A DNA stretch of 64,000 bases from Corbicula japonica. Its lineage: Eukaryota > Mollusca > Bivalvia > Venerida > Cyrenidae. The notes under the pieces are model-generated. The model saw only the letters and a program-made list of their open reading frames with translations, ran no database searches and was not told where the DNA came from. The translations under genes were made by a program, and so were the position numbers. Every line of letters begins with the position of its first letter. Position 1 is the stretch's first letter. Where the stretch lies: NCBI GenBank assembly GCA_038501625.1, contig JAZAYU010000127.1, positions 186,001 through 250,000 of the forward strand, read 5' to 3'. Shown here piece by piece: positions 10,078 to 20,549 of the stretch.

Positions 10078-12496
10078 ACATTCACAAGAAAGTTGTTAAT
10101 TGTTTATAAATATCGGTATATTATCGGTATTTACAATCATTGTGGAAAACTTTTTTCCTGAAAAATTGAGCAATGAGAAGTTGCCGTACACCCCTGACAG
10201 CATGAAGCTTTATACCCTTATAAGCAGTCATCTGCTCAAACATCTTATGTAAACTGCTGAACTGTCACTCAACCTCCTCTGGATCCGCGACTGAGTCAGT
10301 ATAAACATAACTATTATTCCAAACACTTGTGAATAAAGAATGCTATCAAATTATCAAACTATAATAAATCTTTCGTTACTCCGTCTTTCTCTTTCTGTAA
10401 AAGAACAATCCTTCTGTTTGTTATAAAGAGGTTCTCTTTTTCGTAGTGTTGTGTGTTTGTGTTTGTAGCGTTATGCTACCGCAAGAAGAACACTAACAAA
10501 ATGTAAGTGTGTTGGCCCAGGAACCCTCGTCGTGGTCGCTCGGACGAGCTACTAAGACTGCGCACTGGAGAGCTTTGCTCGCCCAGTATATATGTAGAAC
10601 CCATACTGATTACATAGCTACCGTTAATAACAAAGTTATATAATTATTGTAATAATAAATAGTCTGCAACCACAGCGATAACAGGCCGATACAGTGATTG
10701 TACCCGCTGACCCTATCCGCAGGCAGTGTACAGTTCAAGCTTGACAAACTGACCCTCTGACAGGTTCATCGAGTACGAATCGATATCGCTGTAGTTGCTT
10801 ATTATATTACAGTGTTGTCTTATTAGAAATTGATATTCTTATAACCCATGCTCTCTATTTTCGTTTATATTTTTTTGACTCCGTGGGGATGCTGTGTTTT
10901 CTGAGTGTGGCGATTTCTTAAATACATATAACACTTTTTGTAAGATTTCAAAATTTTGATAAATATTTTTTATGTCGTTTTAACCCTTAATGGCAGGTGA
11001 TTTACGGTCAGAGAACTGTTTATTTTCTAACTGACTGGTCCATATAGTCCGTTTTAATAGATGAGAACTTTTTCTCTTCATCCGAGGGCCTCTTCTTTGC
11101 AAGGGTTACATGTCAGGAAAAGAAATGAAAGCAATTTCATCCCTATATCTTGTTTGTTCGAGCCTATGTCTTGTTTGATAGAAGTGGACTAGTGCCGGAA
11201 CAGCGGATGTATATTCCCGCTGTGTAATATATATGCAGGCTCTCGTCACACCTTTTTGCTTCGATTTTTAATGATGTTAAATTCATTGTATGACATTGCT
11301 TATTATTGCGTCACTTGCAATGGCATGTAGACACGTATGGATCATATTGTCACGTAGTTCTACCGCTTACATTCTAAGATCTCCGTAAGTTGCGAATGGC
11401 TCTAAAACCGTCTGAGAAGATCTTTAATATCCTGTAACATAAAAACATTTCTTATGGAATATTTAAGATCATAAAATGCTGCTGTAACGACATATTACAA
11501 GACAAATCTGAAAAACTGGCGTCGTTAACATTATTTTCTGTATCAGACAGTTTAATCCGTGTAAAGCAGTTCAATTCCATTATATACTTCGTACTATGAC
11601 GGCAGCTGAAAACACCTCATTAAACCGTCGTAGATAAAATACAGACCTCTTTAGTTAGATATAATTATACATTTTCACATGTGTTTCACCAAACATGTGT
11701 ATGAGCTTTTATGTAGACTAGATGGGGGTCCCGCTTAGAGAATTTCCCTATTTATATACGTAAGTCAGGTCTGTTTCGAAACGCAGGAGAACCCCGCTTA
11801 AAACCTACACAATATATTTTAACAACCCTCATACACACACTAATCAGAGCGTGTTTTTAAAGAACCGGATAGTGTAATGGCTGAAAACGTCAATATTGAG
11901 ACAACACCTCCAAAACAAACCACTTTTCCAGTCCTTTTGGCGGTCTTAATAGCGAGGTTTTACTATATTGTAATAAAAGATGAACAGAACATAACGAATT
12001 ATATTAAGGTTATATTAAGGCTCAGAAGGTTCACAATTGATGCAATGCTTGTAAAATAATCAACAATATCCTTAAATATAATAATCAACAATAAATAACA
12101 ACATAGATTAATTTTAAATGTGTGAGTGTCGGTTTGATTCTTATGCTGTTTTGCAGGAACAGATTTCTTTTCAAAGAGTGCAATTCAGATAAACTGTAAA
12201 ATTCGATTAAATTTTGCAAAATCTGCAGCATAAATTTCTATTTTAAGCCTTATTTGTTTTCCGGTACTTTTTTGGCTATCTGCTCCATTGTAATACGTAT
12301 CAGTGCATATCAAAAAAATTAAATGACAAATTTAGATGCTCACATATAATTTGTTATTCGTAAAATGGATTATAAATAATGATATAAGTTTGAAACGTTC
12401 AAACAATCGAACAAACAGCAGTAAGTTTACATGACACGTGTGAAAAATAATCTAAGAAACTGTCACTGCCCTTTTCTATAAACCAATCATATAATT
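10078..12496. other. Recombinant spacer between B2 and B3
   Basis: Up to about 11,216 this matches the region downstream of B9 (53.1-54.3 kb). A 135 bp block at 11,217-11,351 is the exact reverse complement of 55,060-55,194. After GTAGTTCTACCGC near 11,365 the sequence switches to the A-to-B spacer (compare 5908 onward). About 700 bp around 11,650-12,350 match nothing else in the window; a 60-codon ORF at 11,877 is unconvincing. No complete gene seen. Confidence 0.7.
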
Positions 12497-12638
12497 AAAA
12501 TCTGTCAGTAAAACAATTAATGTTAAACCACGTGACACGACTCAATTCACTTGTAACATATCATGGGCAAGATATACTCTGTCAAAATGTCGATTACTGG
12601 TCAACGTAAACTGAGATACCCAGAAATGTATAAAATAA
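12497..12638 (+). promoter_or_regulatory. Conserved promoter block of gene B3
   Basis: TATAAAATA at 12629-12637. The core with GTCAAAATGTCGATTACTGG, the CCACGTGACAC box and ACCAATCA are present as in B2. Confidence 0.7.
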
Positions 12639-12764
12639 AGTAAATATCCAAAGAAGTCAAAATTTGATAACGAGATATCGAAGGAGCAACTTAAACAAGC
12701 AACAGATTTAATCTGAAAAGATAGGAAGGAAAGACCTCCCATCGTGAACGCTAAACAAAACGAT

Positions 12765-15700
12765 ATGTACACAAATACGGACTTTGGATATGATTACGAA
12801 GGTTTGTTCCATTTCTATATTGAAAACAAAAACCTCTAAACTATAACATGTTTCTTAATATTGAAAAAAAAAAACAACACTTTGAAATTATCAGTTTACG
12901 AGGGAGATTTTTTGTAGAATTTTTATTGAGTAAAAATCACCTTTCCTTTAATATGTGTGAACTTACGTCGCCGTGAAATAGAAAAGTAAACACAGTTTTA
13001 ATGTTCAATTAAATTAATATTTACGGCGGTGGTAAACATTGCCGTGTTATTAATATTGTTATTAACCTTTCAGATTATTCGTCCGGATATGACTCAACGG
13101 ACATCTCCGACGCCGAATCCGTCACGTCCTGGGAATCACGTGACAGTCTACTCAGCACGGAACAGGACAGTAGCAGCAATCTTCTTCCAGCAGACGATAA
13201 AGTGGAAATGATGAGCTTCCACAGCACGCATGCGCTGTCTGAACACTTGAAGGTGATCCTGGCAATGCCTGAGATGTGTGACGTCACATTCCTGGTAGGG
13301 CAAGGCGAAATTCCCGTATATGGTGTGAGGGCAATAATGGGCACCAGAAGTCGGTATGTCTTCTATTTGAGTGTTTATGTTCATTCAATTAAATTAAAAT
13401 TACATTCGTAGAACCTTTATAATACAAATTGTTAACCGTACAATTTCGTGTTCGTTTCCTTTCGCACACATAAATATTCGATATTAAGTTCCTTGTTGTT
13501 GTTAATGCATATCAGGTCAATTATTTTCTTATTCACTACGTTCAACCGAAAATAAATTATTTATCCCATATTCAAGGTAATTCATGATGAAACAAAGTAA
13601 CAACACAATTTATGTAGGAATGGTCGTATTGCATTGCTATATACTATATTTCAACGACAACATTTCATTAACGTCTATTAGCCCATCTTTCCTGCATCCT
13701 CGTCTTGGTTCGTGTCAAGCCGCACAACCGGAATCCTCGAGACTGCTGCAATGAATGTCTATTATCATCCAGAACCTACTTGAATAGAAAAATAACATCA
13801 TCTTATACATAAGCAAAAAGAAAAACAGCCAGTATTGTTTGCTAATAATCTGCGCCCAAAGTTAAAATAATGAAACAGAAAACGCCAAAATTTAACTAAA
13901 CGTCTTTGTGTAGATTCCTATCATCTTATTCAACTTTTTACATTCGACTTAACTCGCTTACATTAAGAACAATTAAAGTCAGACAATCCAGCGCCAAGTG
14001 GCACTCACTTTCAAGCAAGTCAGCTAGTCTTCCACAAAAACAACTTCATTCCATCACAGCGCCAATCGGCACTACAGCGCCAATCGGCACTTCAATTTTA
14101 CGCCACGTGGCGAGGTTCGTTCCCAGGAGGGGCAATATCTGATAATCAAACTAAACACTACCAATGCAGCGCCAAACGGCACTCACTTTCAAGCCAGTCG
14201 GCTAGTCTTCAATAAACAATTCCATTCCAACACAGCGCCAATCGGCACTACAATTTTACGCCACGTGGCGAGGTTCGCTCCCAGGAGGGGCAATATCATC
14301 TGATAATCAAGCTAAACACAACCAAAAGCAGCGCCAAGTGGCACTCACTTTCAAGCCAATCGGCTAGTCTTCAATAAACAATTCTATTCCAACACAGCGC
14401 CAATCGGCACTACAGCGCCAATCGGCACTACAATTTTACGCCACGTGGCGAGGTTCGCTCCCAGGAGGGGCAATATCATCTGATAATCAAGCTAAACGCA
14501 ACCAATGCAGCGCCAAGTGGCACTCACTTTCAAGCCAATCGGCTAGTTTTCAAAAAAACAACAACAAAACAAATATATTCCAACACAGCGCCAATCGGCA
14601 CTATAACGCTAAACAGCGCTTCAATTTAACGCCACATGGCGAGTTCTCGATCAAACCGCTACTCTGATAAATGAAATCAATCCTATCCAATTCATTACAG
14701 CGCCAATCTGAGTTAACTTTTATACCAATCAGCTAGTCTTTCTCCAAACCAATCAAATCCAACAGAGCGCCAAACGGCATTACAACCCAACGCCAATCGG
14801 CACTACACTTTTACACCAAGTGGCAAATTTTCAGGCAAATCATCAATCCCATAACCGGTAAAACACAACTAAACCAGCGCCCAGTGGCACTTATTAAGCA
14901 ATATTTTAGTAATCAATTCAAATAAATATATTTAAATATAATGCCAAGTGGCACTAAATCGTGCTCATTATATTCATCCTAATCATATCATCACCATCAT
15001 CGTCAACATCATCATCGTCATCATCAACAACATCATCATCATCATCATCCATATTGCAATCGTCACCATTATCATCGTTCTTGATCGTCATCATCATCGT
15101 CATAGTCATCAACTACAAACTTAGAAATCTCTTAGACAAAAAGGGAGGGTGGGTAGGGAAAATCTATCTTATGTGTAAAGTATAGCAATGCGAACGACTC
15201 GAATGACTCAAAATAGCGCTAAACTAGTTTATATAACACCACTGCACGGGAATTTCGAGCAAATTGAATTACCATAAACCGCGGATAAATACATTTATTT
15301 TCTTATTCACTACGTTCAACCGAAAATAAATTATTTATCCCATATTCAAGGTAATTCATGATGAAACAAAGTAACAACACAATTTATGTAGGAATGGTCG
15401 TATTGCATTGCTATATCATATCGAAAATACAAAGAACGGGGCATTTTTATCATTTAATATCAATACCAAAATAACTGACTATATTCCCAAGTTTTTAGAT
15501 ACAGAAAGCAATTTTTCTACGTTATCTTTGATATAACCGTCCTTAGATTTTTCAGTACGCCAACGTCCATGACGTTTGAACAGTCGGTCAGCAACACCTG
15601 CATTAGCCGCTGCAGTAGCGCCGCCTGAACGCAAACTATGCAATCCAAACTTGGTTTTATCTAGTCCTATCTTGCTAAACATCATCAAAACTGCTTCTCT

Positions 15701-18700
15701 TGCACTTGTATACGAAATAGGCGTAGCTCCTCTCAACTTATGCAAATTTAAACTTTTACAAAAGGTAACTGGACGAAATATATATTCATCAGAATGTTCG
15801 CTAATGTTTGCACAAGAAAAATAACGTTTTAACATAGCATATGGACAAGTGTCACATAAAGTCTTCGCTATAACACAAGTATTACCTTCCCGGTAAATAT
15901 CAGTCTTACTTTTAGGTAAGAACAAAGTCAAATATTCATCATAAAATACAACATCCGATCTTTTCAAATGGCTGAGTTCATCAAATCTTAAGAATCCAGC
16001 AAAGCCTAGCAGACACATAGTCAAATTTCTCAAATCCAACAAGCTTGTGTTAGCATGTCCATAAATCAAAACTAGTGATTTTAACATCTCCGGCGTGATT
16101 GGTTCCTTTTTATTAACGGAATTTCCCAGAATTCTGTGTGCAGCCTCCCTAACTGACTTAACCAAAAATGAATTACATGGGTTTTCATTTACGCCCGCCA
16201 AGTCGTGTGCCCATTTTACACCATAAAATGCTTCGTCTACACTGGACGGAGATTTAACTCTTTGAATAATTGAAATTAAATACAAACTTATTTCCGACTC
16301 TTTGGCAGGTAATGTGGAAAGATTATGACTTGACGCCCATCTGCACCATGCATTGAACGCATTCTTGTACGTCTTTCCAGTATTTTGCGACTTCGACTGC
16401 ACAATAATATTCGGAAGGTCAGCAGCTAAGGACGCAAGCACAGGATTCTGGTAATCACATCGTAAACTGCACGATATCAATTCTGTAAAGTGTACAAAAA
16501 ACATTGGATGTTAAATATACAAATAAACACTGATAGAATAAGATTCACGTGTGTATAAGGAAGCGTAATCCAATTTGTGAAATGGATTAAGTCTATCATA
16601 AGTCATCAGAACAATTCAATTTGATAGCCAAAACTTTGCTTAAAAACCTATCAGAACCAAAAATAGTTCTCTTATTAAAGTGCTGAACAAAAATGCGCTG
16701 TTCCTTCGAGAACTCTAGTATTTCAGAAATGAATCTGTTAGGAATGCTAGAATGTCCGAAAATTAAGGGCCAGAAAGGGGCAGAAGGCCAGTAAGGAACA
16801 ATAAGAGTCCCCTTTGCTTTACTGGCAACCAAATGGTTAATGGCCCTAGGGGCAAGATAAACTGGGGGAACTAACCAATTATTTTCCCCAACCCATGTCA
16901 CTGAAAATGCGTCAACATGTTCTGTACCAGGAACCCAAAAAAGGGAGTTGAAACGATCCAAAACCTTATTATAATGGTTGGCAAAACGATCCACCGTGTG
17001 AGGACCCCAAATTCCATCAAGGAAAGCAAAAAACTCTGATGAAACACCCCAATCATCGTTATCGAAAAATTTACTAATAGCGTCGGCCTTGTCATTGAGC
17101 TCCCTCGGGATCCAAATCATATGTAAAGAAATGTGATTTTTAATGCAAAACTCAAAAATATTCATGGCCAAATCGTGCAACTCCTTTTTCGTGCTACCCG
17201 ACTCAATAATTCGAACACAGTTTAAACTGTCCGAACACCAACGAACGTGTTTACCAATTAAGTGGGGTAAAAAACTTTCTAAAGCAAAGTGAATGGCAGA
17301 TAACTCCCGCCAGGTAGAACTTGATTCCTTTTCAAATGGTGCCCAGTTTCTGTGACAAACTAATTTATCTTTCCCTTCAATAAAGGCACCGCAAGATACG
17401 GAACTGGCATCCGAACAAACATTCAAAGACTGGAAATTATCTGTGACAAAAAGCTTCTTAACTGGACGAACTGAAAATTTTTCAGCCCAGAAAAAGAGCT
17501 CTTGAATGGCCCCATCAGTCAAAGAGATAATTACATAAGAATCCCAGCTAAAACGCGTTTCAATAGCTCGGTGCAAATTTTTTGTCATTAATTTACAAAT
17601 GTTGCCTAAAACTGGCATCATTGAAATGATTTTCCCTACCAAGCTGGCTAGTAGTCTCACATTTAACGATGGGAGACGATTAACACAATCGTGAATGACA
17701 TTTATTGTGTTTGTAATTCTTCTGTCCGGAATCACTAAAGTATTATGTAATAAATCCCAAACTAATCCAAGCCATTCTAAAATTTGGGTGGGATAAAATA
17801 TTGATTTTTCAATGTTAAGAACAAACCCAGCGTCGGTCAGAACAGATCTAACAAAATTTGAGTCGGTTAAGGTTGACTGAAAATCACAATTTATGCCCCA
17901 GCCGTCATCTAAAAACATGACCAGCCGGCAGCCGTTTTCTCTGATGTATTTAACAATCGGCCGTAAACATTTAGTAAATATGAACGGCGATACACAAAGT
18001 CCGAAAGGCAAAACTGTGAAAACAAAATATTTCTTTAAACCATTTAGGGTCCATGAAAATCCTAAAAAAGACTGTTGTGAAACTGAAATATCAATATGAT
18101 GATATGCTGAAGTAATATCGAATTTGAACATAAAACCATCTTTTAACAAGTATTCTTTTGCAATTTTCCAATCCTCAAACTTAAAATGTTCTTTCCAAAC
18201 ATATTTGTTCAAAACACTCAAATCTAAAATGAGTCTCTTTTTTCCTGAACTATGATTAACTGCCACGGAAAGTGGACTGACAATGTAAGGTCTAAAGGGT
18301 ACTTCTATGGCTGAACCGGAAGCTAAAAGTTTCTCAATAGCTTCTGTAACAAAATCTGAATTTTCAAACGATGACTTATTATTCTTCAAAACATAGCTAT
18401 AAGGAGTTTCATAAAAGGGTATTATGTATCCATTTTTTATGATATCAATGACAAATGAAGGTGCATTCAATGTATTTTGCCAAAAATCTACATTATTTTT
18501 CAATCTACCTTTGACATTTCCATCAGAATTTATACAAGTAACTGTTTCATTTTGAAACTCAAAAAACTTTTCATGAGCCAATAAAATACTCAAATTGTCA
18601 GATAAAATCTGTCTTTCGAACAAATACTCATCTTTTATAGAATCGTTACTTGTCCCCGCTTCCGGACATATGCTGCTGTTGCTGAAGTTGACGCTGCTTA

Positions 18701-20549
18701 ACGTCTCGGGCTTCGAAACCGACGGAAAAGGAACCAAAACCCTGGTTGCCTGGTGTCTGACCAAGTCTTGGGCACTCTGGACGGATGTGTCCCCAGCCTC
18801 CACAGGCGAAACACTGGAGAGAACTTCTGCGAAAGGGACGAAAAGACTGTTTCCAATCACCGGGGTGAGAATCGTCACCAGCACCAATAGCAGGCGCACT
18901 TCCGGAAGAACCTTGCGTAGCCGACGGCTTCTTGCGCATTTTGCGTTTAGACAACGCCCGATTCTCTGCCCGACGAATTTTCTTATCATCTTCGGAATCA
19001 CTGGCGAGGTCATCCGACATATACTCTCTCACCGTATCCCAACCGGCAGGCGACTTATCCGCTAATTTAATCAGTTTATTTCTCTTATCGAATTTTTTCT
19101 TGGTTTGCTCTAACAAATCCAACGATTTCTGCTGTTCTCCTCTCCGTATAAGCTCACTTATTGAGTCCAAATCTTCGACAATGTCCGTGTTAAAAAAAAA
19201 TTGCCTCTTGTTTCCCTGATACTTGAATTCGTGAGAAATTTGAGTAGATTTGAAGCGTTTTAGCGAAATTTCCGATGACAGCTGTACTTCTTCACATAAA
19301 TCTCTTTTCATTGACCTGAATTGCTGGTCGAAATAGGTCCTCATTAATGAAAATGTATCTGCATTTTCACCAGCACTTGAAGAACCACGTGGCTCGCCGC
19401 ACCCTTTATCCATTCAAAATCTATCTTATGTGTAAAGTATAGCAATGCGAACGACTCGAATGACTCAAAATAGCGCTAAACTAGTTTATATAACACCACT
19501 GCACGGGAATTTCGAGCAAATTGAATTACCATAAACCGCGGATAAATACATTTATATTGGATAGTCATGGTTAAGAGATAATAAAGTGTCTGTTTACTTT
19601 TATATTATATTTACTCATATGCGTGAATAAATTATTATTCAGGGTCTTGTACCAGCTAATACTAAAGCACATGGCAATGCAAGCAGCAGACGACGAAAGA
19701 AATACCAGAAAGAGCAAGAAAACAAAGAAAATAAAATCACTCGGCATAGGTCGGTGTTTATCGCAGAGATTGGTGATTCCGGTAAAGGATTACGAAGCCG
19801 AGGTGTTCCAAATGTTGATACAGTTTGTTCTTTGCGGAAGTGTGACCATCACGGAAGATACGGTAGCCGGTGAGTAATCAAATAACAATTGGCTTTGTTT
19901 GTGTTATATTACTGGTTTCCACTTATATATAATAAATCAGATATACTCTATGAAATGATGAAGTATTGTAACATTTAGGAAACCAGATTCATGAAAAATA
20001 AAATTGGTTGATTATTTATTAAGTTTATTTCTATTTTAGGTTTGTTTTGTGCCGCTTGCCACTTTGAATTGCCTGAGCTGTCGAAGGCATGTATGGACTT
20101 TGTTGAAAGATGTCTGAAAGCAGGTCGTGCCAAGGAGATTCTCTTATCTGCTCGCTGTTACAGTCATCACGAGGCAGTTAGCCATCTCTTTGATAAGGTA
20201 AGTTACATGTTGCCATGTCAGTAAATAAAATCTCGTTTACCAGTGACAAACATTTGAGCGGAGTCACCAGGGAAATGTGTTTTAAATGGAGACATTAATC
20301 GTTGTCATTATATTTTGTTTATATGTTGCAAGCGTTATGCGTAGTTGTGTAGTAACAAGGAATGAACTCCTTTTTTATATATTGTTAATATTTTCTTGGC
20401 ATGGATTGGATTTCGCCTTAATTTACTTGACGTTCATTAAAAACTATAAGCCGCTGATCAGTTTTGCTTTTAATTCCTTTTATACCTTTCAGATTTATTC
20501 CATCCTGGACAGGCGCTATATCGCCAAACGGAAAGAAACATCGGTCTGA
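12765..20549 (+). CDS. BTB/POZ-domain protein, subfamily B, copy B3 (retroelement in intron 2, ancestral ATG lost)
   Basis: Exons (12726)12765-12801, 13074-13353, 19643-19869, 20040-20197 and 20493-20549. The ancestral start triplet at 12,726 reads AAG, a different change from the TTG of B2 and B9. The next in-frame ATG is codon 14 at 12,765, giving 252 aa. All exons are open and all borders are GT/AG. Intron 2 is about 6.3 kb because a 6.0 kb tyrosine-recombinase retroelement has inserted on the opposite strand. Residue changes versus B2 include VGQGEIPVYG in the BTB core and FVLCGS in place of FVHCGS. The C-terminus is KRKETSV and AATAAA lies at 20666-20671. The element brings antisense promoter and poly(A) signals into the intron, so expression may be affected. 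Confidence 0.7.
13525..13642 (-). repeat. Split direct repeat B2 (118 bp) of the YR retroelement
   Basis: Matches 15,299-15,416 base for base as far as I can read. It begins TTTCTTATTCACTACG on the + strand, right after the TTAT core at 13,521-13,524. Confidence 0.88.
13985..14960. repeat. Minisatellite inside the YR retroelement
   Basis: A unit of roughly 165-180 bp recurs from 13,988, 14,167, 14,330 and 14,508, with decayed units near 14,697 and 14,875. Inside each unit the short module CAGCGCCAATCGGCACTA and variants (GCCAAGTGGCAC) occurs several times, together with the palindromic GCCACGTGGC. The array lies between repeats A2 and B2, where no ORF is present. It may carry subterminal functions such as RNA structure or protein binding; this is inference. 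Confidence 0.8.
14965..15110. repeat. ATC/ATCGTC microsatellite-like tract
   Basis: Imperfect trinucleotide tract of ATC/GTC within the retroelement between the minisatellite and repeat A2. It creates a spurious Ser-rich ORF. Confidence 0.75.
15159..15416 (-). repeat. Internal split-repeat junction A2 (15159-15298) and B1 (15299-15416)
   Basis: The 140 bp A2 half equals 19,416-19,555 and the 118 bp B1 half equals 13,525-13,642. They abut at ATTTAT/TTTCTTATTC. This is the circle junction of the split-direct-repeat architecture and the presumed recombination site of the element's recombinase. Confidence 0.88.
15479..16504 (-). CDS. Tyrosine recombinase (integrase) of the YR retroelement
   Basis: 341 aa. 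An N-terminal SAM-like, core-binding region (GKTYKNAFNAWCRWASSHNL, residues 43-62) is followed by the catalytic domain. The expected active-site set is complete: Arg173 in FLRFDEL, His289 and Arg292 in GLHSLRSGGAT, His312 in RHGRW, and Tyr324 in DGYIKD. It would integrate a circular DNA copy of the element by strand exchange at a short core, without staggered cuts and therefore without a true target duplication. It lies downstream of the RT ORF with a 91 bp gap and ends close to repeat B1. No disabling change seen. Confidence 0.9.
   Translation of the reverse strand: MFFVHFTELISCSLRCDYQNPVLASLAADLPNIIVQSKSQNTGKTYKNAFNAWCRWASSHNLSTLPAKESEISLYLISIIQRVKSPSSVDEAFYGVKWAHDLAGVNENPCNSFLVKSVREAAHRILGNSVNKKEPITPEMLKSLVLIYGHANTSLLDLRNLTMCLLGFAGFLRFDELSHLKRSDVVFYDEYLTLFLPKSKTDIYREGNTCVIAKTLCDTCPYAMLKRYFSCANISEHSDEYIFRPVTFCKSLNLHKLRGATPISYTSAREAVLMMFSKIGLDKTKFGLHSLRSGGATAAANAGVADRLFKRHGRWRTEKSKDGYIKDNVEKLLSVSKNLGI
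16596..19013 (-). CDS. Reverse transcriptase/RNase H polyprotein of the YR retroelement
   Basis: 805 codons open, but the first 120 or so overlap gag in another frame and are probably not translated as such; the conserved part starts near residue 125. RT motifs: KRLILDLSVLNKYV (259-272), FKFDITSAYHHID (297-309), VLPFGLCVSPF (334-344) and FLDDGWG (367-373), the last replacing the usual YxDD as is common in DIRS-like elements. RNase H acidic residues lie in CSDAS (Asp535), TWRELSAI (Glu570), CSDSLN (Asp594) and NDKADA (641-644). The C-terminal tail (VDRFANHYN, WPSAPFWPL) is characteristic of DIRS/Ngaro pol proteins. Relative to gag the frame is +1, so it is reached by frameshifting, internal initiation or splicing. 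Confidence 0.9.
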   Translation of the reverse strand: MTSPVIPKMIRKFVGQRIGRCLNAKCARSRRLRKVLPEVRLLLVLVTILTPVIGNSLFVPFAEVLSSVSPVEAGDTSVQSAQDLVRHQATRVLVPFPSVSKPETLSSVNFSNSSICPEAGTSNDSIKDEYLFERQILSDNLSILLAHEKFFEFQNETVTCINSDGNVKGRLKNNVDFWQNTLNAPSFVIDIIKNGYIIPFYETPYSYVLKNNKSSFENSDFVTEAIEKLLASGSAIEVPFRPYIVSPLSVAVNHSSGKKRLILDLSVLNKYVWKEHFKFEDWKIAKEYLLKDGFMFKFDITSAYHHIDISVSQQSFLGFSWTLNGLKKYFVFTVLPFGLCVSPFIFTKCLRPIVKYIRENGCRLVMFLDDGWGINCDFQSTLTDSNFVRSVLTDAGFVLNIEKSIFYPTQILEWLGLVWDLLHNTLVIPDRRITNTINVIHDCVNRLPSLNVRLLASLVGKIISMMPVLGNICKLMTKNLHRAIETRFSWDSYVIISLTDGAIQELFFWAEKFSVRPVKKLFVTDNFQSLNVCSDASSVSCGAFIEGKDKLVCHRNWAPFEKESSSTWRELSAIHFALESFLPHLIGKHVRWCSDSLNCVRIIESGSTKKELHDLAMNIFEFCIKNHISLHMIWIPRELNDKADAISKFFDNDDWGVSSEFFAFLDGIWGPHTVDRFANHYNKVLDRFNSLFWVPGTEHVDAFSVTWVGENNWLVPPVYLAPRAINHLVASKAKGTLIVPYWPSAPFWPLIFGHSSIPNRFISEILEFSKEQRIFVQHFNKRTIFGSDRFLSKVLAIKLNCSDDL
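18646..19413 (-). CDS. Gag-like protein of the YR retroelement
   Basis: 255 aa starting 3 bp downstream of repeat A1, as expected for the first ORF. It is charged and probably helical in the middle (residues 80-160, Lys/Glu/Asp-rich). A basic linker (SKRKMRKKPS) leads to one CCHC zinc knuckle, C-X2-C-X4-H-X4-C, at residues 201-214 (CFACGGWGHIRPEC), followed by a Gln-rich end. It would package the element RNA. Its last 368 nt overlap the pol ORF. Confidence 0.85.
   Translation of the reverse strand: MDKGCGEPRGSSSAGENADTFSLMRTYFDQQFRSMKRDLCEEVQLSSEISLKRFKSTQISHEFKYQGNKRQFFFNTDIVEDLDSISELIRRGEQQKSLDLLEQTKKKFDKRNKLIKLADKSPAGWDTVREYMSDDLASDSEDDKKIRRAENRALSKRKMRKKPSATQGSSGSAPAIGAGDDSHPGDWKQSFRPFRRSSLQCFACGGWGHIRPECPRLGQTPGNQGFGSFSVGFEARDVKQRQLQQQQHMSGSGDK
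19416..19555 (-). repeat. Split direct repeat A1 (140 bp), 5' end of the YR retroelement
   Basis: Identical to 15,159-15,298. It ends at the TTAT core next to ATTGGATA of the host intron and presumably includes the promoter that starts the gag-pol RNA. Confidence 0.88.

Larger units (their letters stand above)
13525..19555 (-). mobile_element. Ngaro/PAT-type tyrosine-recombinase retrotransposon (DIRS order), complete
   Basis: Read on the minus strand the order is repeat A1, gag, RT/RNase H, tyrosine recombinase, repeat B1, repeat A2, minisatellite region, repeat B2. These are the split direct repeats typical of Ngaro and PAT elements. Both repeat pairs (140 bp A, 118 bp B) look identical and all three ORFs are open, so the insertion is probably recent. 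The target is intron 2 of B3: the uninterrupted B2 intron reads CAATTATATTGG, and the element joins at TTAT on both sides. The same TTAT sits at the internal B1/A2 junction (15,295-15,298), as expected if a circular copy recombined into a matching core. A methyltransferase ORF, usual in DIRS proper, is not seen. Confidence 0.9.

Noticed and set aside
11877..12059. 60-codon ORF in the unique part of the B2-B3 spacer
   Set aside because: Short, no promoter-like or domain features, and no second copy to test conservation.
13985..14960. Regularly spaced short repeats resembling a CRISPR array
   Set aside because: The window is eukaryotic, the repeats vary in sequence and spacing, and the 'spacers' are themselves repeated. 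It is a minisatellite.
14961..15185. Ser-rich 74-codon ORF
   Set aside because: Produced by the ATC/GTC microsatellite tract inside the retroelement.
16596..19013. Retroviral or LTR-type pol
   Set aside because: No long terminal repeats, no protease or DDE integrase; FLDD motif, split direct repeats and a tyrosine recombinase place it in the DIRS order.
18595..19219. Plus-strand ORFs opposite the retroelement gag/pol
   Set aside because: Shadows of the real minus-strand ORFs, which carry clear CCHC and RT motifs.
20286..20549. 87-codon ORF running into exon 5 of B3 (and the same at 36,105 in B6)
   Set aside because: It is intron 4 sequence read into exon 5 in a different frame from the gene; the splice acceptor at 20,492 and the family alignment define the true exon.
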